Below are positions 35,742 to 47,235 of a stretch of DNA of 64,000 nucleotides, in pieces. Every line of letters begins with the position of its first letter. The stretch's first letter is position 1. The position numbers were made by a program, and so were the translations under genes. The stretch comes from Lyophyllum atratum (taxonomy: Eukaryota; Basidiomycota; Agaricomycetes; Agaricales; Lyophyllaceae), in the NCBI GenBank assembly GCA_014905825.1, contig JACGCN010000006.1, forward strand, positions 2,356,001-2,420,000, read 5' to 3'. The notes under the pieces are model-generated. The model was not told the DNA's origin, made no database searches, and saw only the letters and a program-made list of their open reading frames with translations.

Positions 35742-36861
35742 CTAAGAGGGTGGTGAAGATGGGGTAGAGGATGGAGTCACGAAGATGTTGTCTCGGTACC
35801 ATTGCAACTCTGGAGGAAAACTTTGAAGATGAATGCCATGTGGATGAAAAGAACGAAGTACCTTTGATTGAGCCACGAATGTCATCTAATGCCCTGTATA
35901 GAATGCGATGAGTTACTTGATTATAATTCGGCTCTGCGAATTGAAATACCGATGACTACTCTCAGAAAGGCGGGGAATAGGCTGTCTGGGATACCATCTC
36001 CTTGATAATTCCTGAGATATGATAAGGATAATGAAGAATTCAAGGGTTCAAGTTACACACCTTTATTGAGGAAACATCTGTGACGACGGCGTCGACCTTC
36101 ACTGCCAAAGATAAAAACTTGGGGAAGACGTACCAACAATGCTAGTCGAAGGATGAATGCATCAGTATTTGCTTTTGGAGGTGACGAGGGAGACAGACCG
36201 ATAATGCAGCCAATCGATGACTTCCGGCATGGCCTCGACAAGGAACGATCTATCAGCATGGACAGAGTTTCCTGCAAGAACGCCGACCCTTTGCTGAGGA
36301 ATCCATTTCTTTATATATGCCAGAACAGTTTTGGACACGTATTCATGGGAATGCGGCGAGGCCAAGCAAGCAGTGGTTAGACCAGACTGTAGAAGTAAGG
36401 CATACACATGAGGCTCAGCGCGATTTCGTTCTTTGGGTTGGAGGTACGCACCTGGCCATGTTGTTTGGTACACCATTCTCCCATCCTACATAAAACGCGT
36501 CATTACGCGTCAGTAACCTGCGCAGGCACATTACTGACCCATCCAGAACAGTTTTGTCTGTCCGAATAACAAACTCGAGGCCCTCGTCGACTAATTCCAG
36601 GTTTCCATTCGTGATGAGGACCTGCTCTGTCCACTTTTAACGCGTCCAACACAGCGAGAAGCTACGCACTGCGATTTCTAGGACTTTGTCTGTACGGGGG
36701 TCGAGGCCAGTCATCTCGCAATCGACCCAAACCAGAGGTCCAGCATTGAAATCCAAGGGTTTCGACATGTATTTCTTCTTTCTATACGTTCGAATCTTCG
36801 GATAAGAGGCCGCAGTAGGAAGGCGTATGCAATGGCGCAGTAGACCAGGGGTCCAAAGCAT
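35742..36861 (-). CDS. REX2: Oligoribonuclease REX2
   Basis: Predicted 227-residue DEDDh exonuclease in nine exons: 36861-36670, 36621-36539, 36485-36452, 36386-36199, 36141-36134, 36077-36061, 36011-35950, 35893-35862 and 35809-35742. It degrades 2-5-nucleotide RNAs, in fungi mainly in mitochondria. Exo I is VWVDCEMTGLD, followed by TDKVLEIAVLITNG, an exo II region GVLAGNSVHADRSFL and exo III HYRIVDVSSIK. The first 31 residues, with many Arg and Lys and no acid, fit a mitochondrial presequence and support the ATG at 36861; translation from 36768 would give a cytosolic form. Exons 5 and 6 are 8 and 17 bases and together encode the exo III aspartate region. Confidence 0.9.
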
Positions 36862-37018
36862 ACCCTAGGAACGAGGACAACTTGATAAATTGCTGGGTGC
36901 AATTAATGTGAAGTATCGACAAGCAACCATAAACAACCAGTTCTAAGTATCGTTCTCGGCGACCTAGACGCTCCAAACTGACAGCCAAGCGCCTCCACGC
37001 GTAGAGGCTTGACTTGTC

Positions 37019-38268
37019 ATGGAAGTGGAAAGAGGAATTGGCCTGGTTCACAAATTAGCGACAATTCTATCATCTTCCCCGTACGACCTTTCGTGATCAA
37101 TTATGACTTTGGCCCCCTGACCCGCCCTCTCAGCGTTTCCCTAGAAATCCTTCCAGGGGGTCTTGAGGAATGGGTATCCGCTGATACTATTGAAGAGAAA
37201 CAACGCCCGACTCTTGACTTTCCATTCCTTTACTCCGATGGCAACCTTGGTATCCCGAAGAAGGTCCTCTATAAAGTCTACCTGAGCGCTATTGCCTTGT
37301 TCAAATCATCAAGATCCGTACCGGAACTATGTAGAATCTCGACATGCGTCATCCTTCTCACCAATCCTGGTCATCAAACGGCTCTCAATGCGCGGAAACG
37401 CCTTGTCGAGAACGATGACCTTGAACCAGAAAAGGAACTTGAATTTACCCAAGTACTTCTCCGAGGCCCAAGCGACTGCGCGAAGCAGTCCATCCTCTGG
37501 GATCATCGCCGTTGGCTATTCGGACGAATTTACACAGAACGTCTCCATCTCGGCAAACGCTACGTCGATGAGAAATGGACGACTGCTGCTGACTTACGGG
37601 CTCTCCCCGATATTCCCCCCGGAGTCGTCATCAGCGAATTATCACTTATTCGAGAGGCATGCGAATCTCACCCGCGGAATTACCCTGCGTGGACGCATTG
37701 GCATTTCATCGTAGATGCTGTCAACGCTCAGTTGCGTTTAAACGCGGATTCCTCCAATGTTTGGTTTGACATCCTGGAGCAAGAGCTCAAGGCCCTAAGC
37801 CACTGGGTTGATCTTCACGTCTCCGATCACTCCGCTGTATTTCATCTTTGTAGTCTTGGGCGATTATTTGGCGATTTGGAGGGTCGCCACCTAGCTCATA
37901 GTAGGCATGGCATACCGTCGACCGCCGCCACGAATGCATCTCTGGTCAAGCATGCATTGTCCTTGATAGCATCGTATCCATCGCATGAGGCCCTCTGGAT
38001 CTATCTGCGAGAGTCTGCAGCTCTTCTTCCAACCAAGGAGAGAGAACAGCTGGTTGAGCAGGTTGGATTCTCGACAATGTTTCGAGGTCCATTAGCAACA
38101 CGATTTGTTGCCTGGATGTTTGCTTATGTGCGTTTTTCCTAACCTATTATGCATACTTTACTTATTTTCAAACAGTGTACTCCGGGCTCGGAGGGAGACC
38201 GCCCTCCACAGTACTTAGTAACTCGAGCCTTTACCAAACCGTTGTCAGATACTCCTTCGGGCAGCTAA
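37019..38268 (+). CDS. PTAR1-like protein prenyltransferase alpha-repeat protein
   Basis: Predicted 382-residue protein; exons 37019-37080, 37134-38127 and 38176-38268. Repeats typical of prenyltransferase alpha subunits are visible: NPGHQTALNARKRLV, ILWDHRRWLFGR and NYPAWTHWHFI. A single-exon reading of the main frame would give an unrelated N terminus, while splicing the GTACGA donor at 37081 joins MEVERGIGLVHKLATIL to VSLEILPGGLEEW. The closest described type is PTAR1, whose human form pairs with RabGGTB to geranylgeranylate substrates such as Ykt6. The start codon lies 157 bases from the REX2 start, so the two genes probably share a promoter region. Confidence 0.8.
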
Positions 38269-38827
38269 AATGAGATTTACGCAGGTCAACTAAAGGCCGA
38301 GTAAGAAAGATCTATTTCGATAAAAGGCTTGTACTTGCAAGTACAGCGCCGTTCGGCATTCTCGATCCTGACTTTGGCCTCCAGTCCCCGCACTAGTAGA
38401 GCAGCGAGTTCCAGTGCATACTCCTCCTTATACGCAGCTCAAGCCCCCTCGGAGATGCCTTTTATTTTTCTGTAATAAATATCTATATTAACGTCTGCAA
38501 TACTACGAGCCTCCAGAATGTTGTATATAAGTATCCCCTTCTTTACACTTACGACAATCCATGCAATGGAATTCGATGAAAATAGCATTCCCCTCCCAGG
38601 CTTCCAGCAGGACGTATTCCAAGCCATTCCCTAGACTCAGAGCGAAACTTTTGACTTGAGAAACTTTTGACTTGAGATAGGATCGGGAGAGGTTATCTGA
38701 TAAGATGCAAATCACGTGACATATCGACGTGTAAAGGATTCAACGTGTCTTGCCACTGTCAGAGCTGCTCGACCTTCTATGACTTGCTAATCTTGCTTTG
38801 ATACATATTCATCCTCTATACTGAGAT
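38269..38827. other. Intergenic, promoter of HRD3
   Basis: A 559-base gap with no recognised coding. It contains a small tandem duplication at 38644-38675, listed separately. Confidence 0.4.
38644..38675. repeat. Tandem duplication of 16 bp
   Basis: GAAACTTTTGACTTGA occurs twice in perfect head-to-tail copies (38644-38659 and 38660-38675). It is about 150 bases upstream of the HRD3 start codon. Confidence 0.95.
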
Positions 38828-41800
38828 ATGAAGTCCCGGGGGAGACTCACCGCTCGGAAGGCGACTTGGCTGGCCTTCGGATTGATTGCTCTCGCTGCAG
38901 TATCCCACACAGCAAGTGCAGCGGAAACGCCATCCGTAAATCTTCTGAAATAATGCCTCATTCTTGGCAATCGTTGATCGTTCTTTAGGTACCTGATTCT
39001 ACTACTACAGGTGTAGAGACCATTGAAACATCCGCCAGGACAGTCGGAACCAATGACAGCCCTGCAGTAAGTTCCTCATTACCAGCACGATCCCTGAACA
39101 GACTCCACATACTCGCCACGCTGGATCACATATATCTAATACACCTTCCTCGTTAGAGCTCTGGGACCTCAGATATAGGGTTCGATCAAGCAGCCGAGGG
39201 TGCGTACGGTTCGTTCTAGACCTTGTATGCGATCCAACCTTTTCTTTCGAATATAGCTTCCCGAGCATACAAGCAAGCTTTGAATACCTTGGCGACATTG
39301 ACTGCTCATCCAGCAGCGCATACTTTCGATCCCTCCTTCGCGTCCGAGAGTTCAAATACTAAATCGCTCCTCTCAAGTTTCCTCCCAAGTATACAAGGCC
39401 ACGGTCCTATTGGGAGTGCTATTCGGATTGCCGTCAAACTACACCACCATACTATTCGCAAACTGACCGGAGGTTTCGGTAAAGATGGGTTGGGAATCAA
39501 TACACGAAGGAAGGACGATGAATTGCGTGGCAAAGCCATTAAAGTCGTGGATTTGTTGGAGCACTCTGCGGAGTTAGGGAACACCGACGCGCTGTATACT
39601 CTCGCCTACATTTCTTTGGTGCGTCCCTGTGTTTTTGTCATCAAATGGTTCCTCATTGCCACATGATTAGTTCCCACCAACGCGCCATTTCGTATCCGAC
39701 CCACTTGCAGCATACAATGGATTCCTGAACCACGCCAAACGGACTGGTAACGCGACCTCCCAAGGGTACATTGCATTCTTCCACAGCACTGGCTACCATG
39801 GCGTTGTTCCAGTCGACCAAGCGAAAGCCCAGCTCTATTATACTTTCGCTGCCAACGGAGGAGACAGAGGTGCGCAGATGGCTCTTGGTTATCGCTATTG
39901 GAGCGGCATCGGAACGCAGGAAAGCTGTGACAGGGCCTCCCTGTGGTACGAATTGGCTTCTGAACAAGGTAAGTATGCTGGGTGTACAGAGGACAGTGGA
40001 CTAAGATCTTTACCCTCTCAGTTATAACGAAGTTCAAGGCTGGTCCCCCAGGCGGTCGAACACTACCCCAAACACCGACGCGCTTGTCCGATTTGGTCGG
40101 GGGAGTTTTCGGACCAGGTGCCAGCGTTGCTTCCACGGGACTCAATACCCAACGGCCAGCAATCAAAGCAGGCATGGCCCGGGATGCAGGAGAAACTTGG
40201 GAAGATGTGCTAGAATATTACCTTGTACGTACATGCCACATATTTATACGCCGCGTACTACTTATCGGTTATCGGTCATAGTTTAACGCTGATCGTGGCG
40301 AGACAGACTTCGCCTACCGACTGGGCAAGATCTTCTATCAAGGTAGTATTTACGGAAGCCCTGGTGGCATTGGATCAGGCAGTGAAGGTGTTGGGGCTGT
40401 TCCTCGTAACTACGGATACGCCCGCCACTACTTTCTAGAAATCGCGCGCCAGGTTTGGCCCCGCGATCCACCAAATCCGCTCCAGTATAAGCCCACACCT
40501 CTCAAAGACGATCAGGGGCCGGTTGGGTACGCGGCAGCCAGTGCTGGATACCTGGGGCGAATGTATCTTAGGGGAGAGGGAGTCAAGGCCGATCCTGCCA
40601 CTGCAAAAATGTGGTTCGAGCGAGGAGCAGAGCATGGTGATCGCGAATCGCATAATGGGCTCGGAATCATCCACCGAGATGGCTTAGTCCCAGGACTGAA
40701 AGCCGACGTCAAGAAAGCCAACGCGCATTTCGGAGCCGCAGCTGAGCAGGAGCTCGCTGAAGCCCATGTAAACCTAGGAAAATTCTACTACGGTAAATTT
40801 GCTTCTATCTCTAGTGTCCTCAAGCGTAATGATGTTTCCAGAGCGAGGTGAACTTATACAGGCAACCAAATTTTTCGAGACCGCTGTCCGCTGCGGATCA
40901 CCCCTCGAAGCTTATTATTATCTGGGTGACATCGCGTCCGCCCAAGCTCAGACCCCAGGCATGCTTGCTCCCGTTGCTTCTAGCTCTTGCGCAATGGCCG
41001 TATCTTTCCACAAACTTGTTACAGAGCGTGGTCGGTGGGATGACGATTTACTCCGGGACGCGGAGATTGCATGGATGTCCGCGTCTGAGCATGGCAAGGA
41101 AGCTGCCATTCTTAAGTGGTGGATTGCCGCTGAGCGGGGCTCAGAGGTCGCTCAAAATAATCTTGCGTACATCTTGGACCAAGGTCAGCTTTTTTCGTGG
41201 TACCTCCCAACTTCCTCTAATTGACATTTTCCTACAGATAAAAGTATCCTCCGTCTTACACGGTTCTCCCCCATGACGCCGTCCAATGATACCGCACGGC
41301 TGGCGTTGACACAGTGGACGCGTGCTGCGGCTCAGCGGAACATCGATGCCCTCGTCAAAGTTGGCGACTACTATTACCATGGGCTCGGAGTGTCGGACGA
41401 CGATGAAACGACACGATTTGAGAAGGCAGCAGGATACTATCAATCTGCCGTTGATACGCAATTGAGCGCTCTTGCCATGTGGAGTTTGGGGTGGATGTAT
41501 GAGAACGGCATCGGCGTACCGCAGGTAATCTTGCCTTGCTCTGCAGTAGTCTCTGCTCACTCATTATTATGATCAAGGACTTTCATCTCGCGAAGAGACA
41601 TTATGACCTTGCTCTAGAGACGAATTCGGAAGCATACTTGCCCGTCTTACTTTCTCTCGGCAAATTATATATCCGCAGCATTTGGCACACTATGATGGGA
41701 GGCACTGGCGGCCTAAATATCTGGCATCCCGAAGAGGAGAGCAGTGGTAGGTTCTTCAGAGAAAGGATGGTGTGATTATCTACTAATATGTCTCTCTAGT

Positions 41801-42364
41801 CACAGCTTCTTCAAAGGCCACGGAAGGACGTCAGCTTGAGGGCGAGCAAGAAGATGAAAAAGCAAGACAAGATGACCAAGTACGGGAACACTTTGAGGAG
41901 GAGGACGGACCATGGTACCTGGGCAAGGCGAAGGAAGAATTTCACAAACGTAGGACTGCACAACAACCTCCAAAACCTCCGAGCGGAGAAGAAGATCCTA
42001 TACAGGTCAGTAGCGCTAGAGATTACACTTAAAACCGTATTCTCACCTTTTTATCAAGTGGGCTAGGGACCGCCGAAACGCTGAACAAGAACGAGACAGC
42101 GATTTTGGTCCCGATGACTACTTTGAGGGCGCACTACGGGGGAATCGCGAGGACGGAGACTTTGACGACTTCCAAGAAACGATATTGCTCGTGCTACTCT
42201 GCCTCTTGATATCCATTCTTCTCTACATTCGGACGCGAATCGTGGACAGAACGAGACGTGAACAAAATGGTGGACAGCAAGACCAACAAGGACGTCCAGC
42301 TGATCGAGGAGTGTTTCCCCCTCCGGGTGATCCTGCCAGAAATGAATGGGCAATCCTTCGATAA
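38828..42364 (+). CDS. HRD3: HRD3/SEL1L, ERAD ubiquitin-ligase subunit
   Basis: Predicted 970-residue protein in 12 exons: 38828-38935, 38989-39066, 39157-39199, 39257-39618, 39671-39968, 40022-40224, 40282-40792, 40842-41183, 41238-41524, 41578-41746, 41800-42005 and 42059-42364. Hrd3 is the luminal partner of the Hrd1 E3 ligase and helps recruit misfolded ER proteins for degradation. A signal peptide (hydrophobic core WLAFGLIALAAVSHTASA) is followed by many Sel1-like repeats, for example GGDRGAQMALGYRYWSGIG, YLGRMYLRGEGVKADPATA and MWSLGWMYENGIGVP. A single C-terminal membrane span, ILLVLLCLLISILLYI, follows an acidic linker. This topology (secreted repeats, one C-terminal anchor) is that of Hrd3/SEL1L. 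Confidence 0.92.
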
Positions 42365-42593
42365 CCACTTAGAATGTTACTGTATCTATTATGTACTGAC
42401 GATGGAGACGTGGGTTTAATGAACGGGTTAAGGAACATTATTGATTGAGTCACGTGCGGATTGACAGAACGCGCTCCTCCATTAACCACGCATCAACTTG
42501 ACCCGTAACCGGTGTTCTCATCCTCGAACCCACTGTCTCTCCGCTTTGCTCATTCCTCGCTTTTCATAGTCGCCTTAGAATACTCACTGAGCC

Positions 42594-43556
42594 ATGGAGT
42601 ACGATTTCAGCACACTTGAAACCCCAATCCACAAGATTCTCTCTGCTCCGGGTATCGACCTGACGACTATCAGCGCAAAGAGCGTTCGACGTCTATTACT
42701 AAAGGAAGTCACGTCGCTGCACCCGGAGTTCCTCAGGGAGAACAAAAAGGCTATCGATATAATTATTGGAAAGGTATTTGAGAGCGTGAACGCGGTGCGA
42801 GGAGGGGTCAGCACAGACGTGGACGAGACCGAGGTACCGGAAAGATCGGGGTCGCGGAAGAGGAAACAAGAAGCTGACGAGGAGGAGCACGTAGGGGAAG
42901 AGGCGGATGACGATGAACAGAAAGAAGCGCCTTCACCGAAGAAAGCCAAGAAGCTTTCCAAGAACGAGCAGAGTGATGCAGAACTCGCGCGTCAACTTTC
43001 CGATGAACTGAACAGTCGCTCCAGGCGGACGCCTGCTAAACAACGCGGAACCTCGAACGGAGCTGCGAAGAAGGGTGGTAGGGCGAGGAAGAGTGCGGCG
43101 ATAGTGGACTCTGACGATGACAGTGGTGACGGTGAGCAGAAGAAGGTGAAATCGAAGAGGAAACCCACTGCTGGCGGCGGCACGGCGAAAGGTGGCTTTG
43201 CGAAGGAATACATTTTGAGGTATGTCTGCTTTAACACATTGGACCTTACATTAATGAGTCTACTGTCATTGGTGTAGTGACCCGCTCGCAGCTCTTCTCC
43301 AAGTCGACAAACTCTCGCGACCACAAGTGGTCAAACAACTATGGGTATATATCAAGGATAACGAACTGCAGAACCCCAGCAATAAACGAGAAATAATGTG
43401 CGACCCGAGCTTCCGCGCGGTATTTAACGTGGACAAGATTGACATGTTCAAAATGAACAAAGTCCTTGGACAGTACGTGACAGGTTTTCCAAACGCCATG
43501 ATAGGTTTTGATAGAGCTGTTGTTCTAATAGACATCTTCATGAGAATGAGGGATGA
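42594..43556 (+). CDS. DEK_C and SWIB domain nuclear protein
   Basis: Predicted 281-residue protein; exons 42594-43219, 43278-43472 and 43532-43556. Residues about 5-65 resemble the DEK C-terminal domain, the middle is Lys/Glu-rich with KKAKK-type nuclear signals, and residues about 205-281 are a SWIB/MDM2 fold: SDPLAALLQVDKLSRPQVVK, LWVYIKDNELQNPSNKREI, MFKMNKVLGQHLHENEG. This domain pair is found in yeast Tri1 and Uaf30, the latter a subunit of the RNA polymerase I upstream activation factor. The end depends on a splice: reading through 43473 gives an unrelated 30-residue tail, whereas donor GTACGT with acceptor at 43531 restores the usual SWIB end. Confidence 0.85.
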
Positions 43557-43846
43557 TGATACTAGGCGCGAATGAACAGCAGTTACCGGCTGTTTTCTTT
43601 CTCCGTCATAACACCACACGCATCTGTGGATAGGTTTTATCGCTATATACGCCCCTAAATTAGGCCATTTAGGTTCGCAGCAGGATTTACAGGCCCGGAG
43701 TAGAATTAATTCTGCCATTACGACGACCATGGGTCGGACGCTGCTCTATCGCGAATTTCAAACAATAAATTACTGTCTGTCTCCCTTAGGAGCGTTCGCC
43801 AAAGGATTATGACCATGTACTGTATGTATAGGGGTTTAGGTGGCAT

Positions 43847-45079
43847 TCAGACTGCGTCATGTTGGGATGTTCGCCGTGAAGTATGCTTGCGCTTCCAGCA
43901 TGAGTTCTTGAGCTCGTGACGATTTCGAGCATCAGAACGGGAGAACTGTTCACCACATTTCCGACAGCGCTTTGAAGAGTCTGCCGTCCCTGCTTTTGTA
44001 GGGTTGTGTATTGAGGCGGTGGTGAGGTGTCTTTCGAGATCCCCTATTCGTGTGAAAGTCGAGGAACACCACCCATAAGGACAGCGTATAGCGTCGCCAG
44101 GCTGCGGTATGGGTTGTTGGTCCATGTAGACAAGAGGGACAGATCCCTCCCGTGCAGGTACCTGAATTTGGTCTGCAACCCGTTCATCTCTGTCCATCCC
44201 CATGGGGGAATCATCCGAGAATCGTTGATAACTTGGCGTTATAAAACGGGCTGGGTCAACGTGTGGCGCATTATTACCGGCGGGTGATGCAAATAGACCC
44301 TGTTCTGGATAATATAGGGATGCCGGCGGGTGGACTGGCGGTGATGCCCTCCTTGATAAATTTTGGGAAGCAGGTACAGCAGGTGCCAATGTTCGTCCAC
44401 TGAATGGCAGATGAGATCCGCCGCCACTGCCACTAACTTCTTCTGGTTTCCAAGACCTCCTTTTGGTAAAGTGGCCCCTCGCCTCGAGGTACTGTGCTTG
44501 TATACCTATTGAATCCGGTATGATGGTATCACGTAGATAGTCGGTGGCCATCCACTGGTTGGATCCAGGTGACGACCTTGATGACTCGTCTGTGCCATGA
44601 ATGGTTGCTTCAGGCGTGTCCGGATTGACTCGGATTAACTGGATCATGGTTCCCTAGGTTTCAGCCTTATGAAGGGAGGCAGCCAAAGAACTAGACCTAC
44701 CGATGACCAGCCAGGCTCTGAAACGGGCGTGCCTTCATTGCCTGCCAATAATCGTGAATGTGGACGTCGTTCGTCCCACGGGTGGGAAGACCAGTCTCTC
44801 TGATAATACCCATACCTAAAAGCATAGCCAAGATATTGTGGCGTAGAAGTAATTCCACCGCCAGTCAGTGGACGTCTGGGACCATGTACGGGGCATAACT
44901 CACGCAGCTGCCTCGGTCCCAGGGTTTATTAACAGGGGATTGCGACCGTCACTTGGGTATTGACGTCCCGCATAACAATTGTCCTCGGTGACCGTCCTCT
45001 GAGTTGCTTTATAGCCACTGGTGGAAAAGCGTGATGATCCATCGAAGTCGTTGTCGTCGGCGCCGGAGAAATGCGACAT
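43847..45079 (-). CDS. C2H2-type zinc-finger protein
   Basis: Predicted 365-residue protein; exons 45079-44904, 44815-44701 and 44653-43847. Two zinc-finger-like units lie at the C terminus: IRCPYGWCSSTFTRIGDLER followed by the two histidines of H-x5-H type, and KRCRKCGEQFSRSDARNRHE with a final Cys. The remainder is low-complexity and rich in Pro, Ser and Tyr. The gene is probably a sequence-specific transcription factor; no target is suggested by context. Splicing of exon 1 to exon 2 rests on phase and clear GT-AG sites only. Confidence 0.7.
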
Positions 45080-45864
45080 CTCAATGGCAATTTATGCTTG
45101 GGAGACTTTAGTCTCTATGATGCATGAAAGTCGCATCGGGCTCCTCTTTTAAAGTTCATCGTTTGTGGGTCCGCTGAGAATGCCATCGGCGGAAGAGTGC
45201 TGACCCGGCCACGCACGATTGATGAAGGGGCGTGAACTTGTCGACTTTGAAAGCTGAGGAGCAGGCCATCTTACCGGTAATCATGCTTGAAAGATGGATG
45301 GTTTGGAAAAATGGGTGGGGTCGCCTCGAGCTCCTCTCTTAACCATAACTGTTCATGTTTTCTTTGCGACCAGCATCAGCCCCTATCACCGCATCTTCCA
45401 AGCCGTTTACCTTGGTTGATAAGTGGGCGCCCGTTGTCAGAATACAATAACGCTCTGGTGGTGATCAGTTGTTTTGCCTCAAACAGAACAAAGTGATCTT
45501 CGGCCAGCGGGTTCGGCCTTGATGGTTATCGTCTGCAGAGGCTGGAGGACCCGATCCAGGGATGTAAACATGACTGGGAATCAAGGATGTATATCATATC
45601 AGATATATGACAAGAGTGACGATTTACCCAAAAATATAATGCAACTCAAGTATGACCAATGACCTCTGTACGGTTCTGCCAGATACTTATTTGGTTTCGT
45701 CTTCCCAGAGTCGAGCATGGCCGACAACTGATCAACCAAATGAGCGATATATTCCAAGTAATTTCTTCAAATGAGTTTTGGGTCGGCGGTGTCGAGTGTC
45801 TGCAAGCCAGCGTCATATCTATAAATGTACTCATCAGGCTCTCTGCGTTTAGTAATGAGTATAG
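45080..45864. other. Intergenic, nothing recognised
   Basis: It is upstream of the zinc-finger gene start and contains the 3' side of the small gene at 45865-46633. Short frames on both strands look random. Confidence 0.4.
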
Positions 45865-46633
45865 TCAAAGACTTGCGCGCATCTGACGTGGTCGTACCAT
45901 CTTGCTCGCCTCTTTTTCACAGAGCACCCACTGCTGCCAGCAGCCATATTGTGTGTACCAGAATCTACGCCCCTTACCCCCGTCGCGTCAAGCGCCATCA
46001 ACGTTTTCATCTGTCGTCTAGCAAGAGCTTCGTCCATAAAATGATTATTCTGCTGCTCCTACTGCATTCCAGGCCACACAGCAGGAGCCGGGAATTCAAC
46101 ACGAAACGGAGGATCTTCAGGCATCACGTCCTCATCTTCGAAACCTTCTCGCCAGAGACTCTACATTGCATGTGAAGAGATTATGCAGAGAAACTGTGAA
46201 GTTTGTGTATGGCTCACCATCTGAAAACTTGGGTTTAGCAGGTGTAGCCGCAGTTGTGGCAGCCATTGGCAGGATTCCGGGCGCCAGGGACCAGGAAACA
46301 GAGGTTTATAAGGATGGTTTATCTGCCAGGCGAATTATGCCAAGATTCCAGGTACACCGCTGTTCATCAGCACCGAGTAATGGCTAGATCTAGTACATGA
46401 CCAGCTTAGGATGTGAACCTGGCTGGCAGTCGCTGGATATTCAACCGCCGAGAACTTCTGCATGTTGATCAGAGAAACCTCTGCATCTCCTATTCTTGGG
46501 TTCGTAGGGAGATTCCATAACGATTGAAATCTTGCTAGCAGTCGCGCATGTTTATGGTCCAAAGATTGATTGTAACGAATTGAAGAACGACAAGTCAACG
46601 ACGTTGGACACGTTCTGACTCGGAGTCGTTCAT
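45865..46633 (-). CDS. Probable small six-exon gene, function unknown
   Basis: No single open frame shows this gene. Exons 46633-46612, 46534-46419, 46322-46218, 46160-46063, 46017-45978 and 45930-45865 have GT-AG borders and all phases agree, giving 148 residues. The text of the protein is non-repetitive and coherent: NLPTNPRIGDAEVSLINMQK, FSAVEYPATASQ, GPWRPESCQWLPQLRLHLL, MPEDPPFRVEFPAPAVWPGM, QRQMKTLMALDATG. Introns are 77, 96, 57, 45 and 47 bases. I do not recognise the family. Borders were chosen partly to keep the frame open, so independent evidence is needed. Alternative: a decayed copy of such a gene. Confidence 0.45.
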
Positions 46634-47235
46634 GGTCAAGACGGCCGATTTTTAACAGCCGCTACACGTGACCGCGACGCGCTGCTCTCGAGTTGCGACC
46701 AATTAGAGGCAAACACCACTTCGACTCTTCCTTGTTGGATGTTCACCAAGACGGCGAATTGCAAGGAACGGTACTGATCGGGCCACATGCATATGGCTCG
46801 GGAGTTGCTATGCACTTCATTGATATACAGTTACCATAAGCCATTAAATATAGTATCTCAACGGCCGTACAACGGCCGTATTGTTAAAACCCGCTTCTGA
46901 TGGAAAAATACTTTGCAGGTGTAGCTTCTTACTACTCATTGTCGAGCGTCCGCTCAACATGACCCTTCCGTAGGACAATGAACTTCCTCGTTTGGTCGTA
47001 CGACCGAGGACAGGGAAGACTTAACGTCAAGTGGCCAGGATTCTCAGGCTCGCCGAGAGGAGGGACAATTGGAAGGCAAGCCTATCGATGTCCTGTGAGA
47101 CTAAATGGAGATGCAAAGGGGCCACCTTAAACCGCAATTCACAGGGTTAAGAAGGTACTGGCCAAGAAACATTGTCGCTGTCCATGTATATATAGTGGCC
47201 ATCTGCAGTTACCCGACACTTGCCCAACACTGAAA
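46634..47235. other. Intergenic with two CGGCCG palindromes
   Basis: ACGGCCGT occurs at 46861-46868 and 46872-46879. A TATA-like element at 47187-47194 precedes the plus-strand gene. Otherwise nothing is recognised. Confidence 0.5.
47187..47194 (+). promoter_or_regulatory. TATA box of the F-box-type gene
   Basis: TATATATA lies 42 bases before the ATG at 47236, a typical core-promoter distance for a short leader. Confidence 0.5.

Noticed and set aside
43473..43575. Read-through C terminus of the SWIB protein
   Set aside because: Splicing at 43473/43531 gives the usual SWIB ending GQHLHENEG, while the read-through tail has no family resemblance.
45825..46175. 116-residue plus-strand frame
   Set aside because: It lies antisense to the phase-consistent exons of the predicted gene at 45865-46633 and has shadow-like composition.
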